From the NCBI GenBank assembly GCA_027186245.1, contig CP114483.1, positions 16,574,220-16,638,219 of the forward strand: 64,000 nt of DNA, read 5' to 3'. This stretch comes from Coriaria nepalensis. Lineage: Eukaryota; Streptophyta; Magnoliopsida; Cucurbitales; Coriariaceae. Positions within the stretch are counted from its first letter, which is position 1, and each line of letters begins with the position of its first letter. A model generated the notes under the pieces. It was not told the DNA's origin and did not search any database. It saw only the letters and a program-made list of their open reading frames with translations. Position numbers and translations under genes: made by a program. Shown here one piece after another: positions 63,708-64,000 of the stretch.

Positions 63708-64000
63708 ATGCATTATTTTACCATTAAAAAGCATGTCACTCAGTCTTTTCAATCATTAAATTGTTTGAAGGCACTTCGAACCATATCTCTTTTTGCAGTT
63801 AAAACGCGACTTTTAGGCATAGCTTGCAATTGATCTATTGAAGGCAAGTATGCATTTTTTTAGCCTTAAAGTCATATTATTGCGTCTCTTTTAGTCATTA
63901 AATCTTTCTAAATCACTTCGAACGAATTTCGGCCTTCAAGTCATGTAACTGAGTCTCTTCGAGTCATTAAATCATTCTAAATTAAGTCGAACGAATTCTA
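63708..64000 (+). repeat. Start of a fourth deleted unit, cut by window end
   Basis: A begins at 63,708 with TTTTAGGCATAGC and the B/C fusion CGGCCTTCAAGTCATG appears near 63,930, the same deletion junction as at 58,597-58,807. The preceding unit (63,288-63,707) carries TTTTAATCAG like the fused A/B monomers. The super-unit probably continues beyond the window. Confidence 0.85.

Larger units (their letters stand above)
1..64000 (+). repeat. Higher-order satellite array, 420-bp A-B-C trimer unit, no genes
   Basis: The entire window is head-to-tail copies of an approximately 420-bp unit made of three related monomers, A (142 bp), B (136 bp) and C (142 bp). Units begin for example at 4, 423, 843, 1262, 1682 and 2102, and the same spacing of 419-420 bp continues to the end. 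All copies share one orientation and I see no inversion. Base composition of a hand-counted unit is about 32% G+C. Stop codons are frequent in every frame. No inserted transposon, tRNA, rRNA or unique sequence was seen anywhere, so this entry also covers every gene-free stretch. The array enters and leaves the window without a boundary. The organisation is that of eukaryotic centromeric or heterochromatic satellite. The family is not one I recognise, so species and chromosomal position are unknown. Confidence 0.97.
52994..64000 (+). repeat. Array domain 6: distinct terminal subfamily
   Basis: From the A start at 52,994 units carry a new set of diagnostic bases: ATTTTACCTTTAAAAAGC in many A monomers, GAAATTAGGCATTTG in B, TGTGAATGAGTCTC or TCAATGAGTCTGTTC in C, and ATTGCAGACACC or close variants before A. 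The A monomer usually reads CTTTCAGGCATAAC. Units remain 420 bp. From about 57,615 the ACCATT form of A returns while the B and C marks persist, giving two sub-blocks. The subfamily runs to the window end. Confidence 0.85.

Noticed and set aside
1..64000. CRISPR array, because of regular repeats
   Set aside because: There are no short conserved direct repeats separated by unique spacers. The whole 420-bp unit is repeated, including what would be spacers, and no cas-like genes are present.
1..64000. Transposon, retroelement or viral insertion
   Set aside because: The repeat register of 419-420 bp continues throughout. The few departures (283-284, 353, 278 bp) are explained by loss of satellite sequence, not by inserted DNA. 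No terminal repeats, target-site duplications or reverse-transcriptase-like frames were seen.
1..64000. Telomeric repeats or telomere-proximal boundary
   Set aside because: No run of TTAGGG, TTTAGGG or related short telomeric repeat was seen on either strand.
1..64000. rRNA spacer repeats or tRNA clusters
   Set aside because: No rRNA-like conserved segments and no tRNA-like A/B box and cloverleaf were recognised. The TTCGAAC core resembles the TTCGAA of a tRNA T-arm only by a few bases and has no accompanying stems.

Overview
The whole 64-kb window is one uninterrupted array of tandem satellite DNA. I see no credible gene, RNA gene, transposon, CRISPR array or unique-sequence island, and the array runs past both ends. 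A sequence this long, AT-rich (about 68% A+T in a hand-counted unit), gene-free and organised as a higher-order repeat (HOR) points to a eukaryotic chromosome. Centromeric, pericentromeric or other heterochromatic satellite is the likeliest setting. I cannot name the species or even the kingdom, because I do not recognise the repeat family.

Basic architecture: the repeating unit is about 420 bp and consists of three related monomers in fixed order, A (142 bp), B (136 bp) and C (142 bp), all in the same orientation. Each monomer begins with ATGCAT, has a TTCGAAC- or TCGAAC-type core near its middle, and ends with CATAACTTGCA followed by TCTATTGAAG. Roughly 150 units fit in the window. Most are 419-420 bp, and the one-base differences come from small indels in B or A. 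Each C monomer normally carries one EcoRI site, so the array should give a 420-bp EcoRI ladder.

Region by region: (1) 1 to about 7,000 is a mixed domain with one two-monomer unit (2,941-3,224) and dispersed duplications. (2) About 6,850-13,000 holds a multi-unit duplication with an offset of 2,935 bp. (3) About 12,930-25,610 is the most ordered part: a 4-unit block of 1,677 bp in tandem (15,418-18,771 plus a diverged third copy), then a 6-unit block of 2,514 bp in two tandem copies (19,381-24,408), then a return to the earlier block type that ends at a chimeric junction near 25,612. (4) About 25,610-47,000 is a mosaic with shared blocks at offsets of 7,411, 4,612 and 5,032 bp and a second two-monomer unit (33,413-33,695). 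(5) About 47,000-52,990 is spaced at almost exactly 420 bp, with a 4,200-bp-offset duplication. (6) 52,994-64,000 is a distinct sequence subfamily. It contains a nearly identical adjacent unit pair (55,935-56,774) and a 1,051-bp super-unit (58,455-61,607) built from deletion-fused monomers.

No genes act together here. The biology visible is satellite evolution: local amplification of multi-unit blocks, unequal exchange between register-matched monomers, and haplotype switching inside monomers. Any chromosomal function, such as a kinetochore or heterochromatin platform, is inference.
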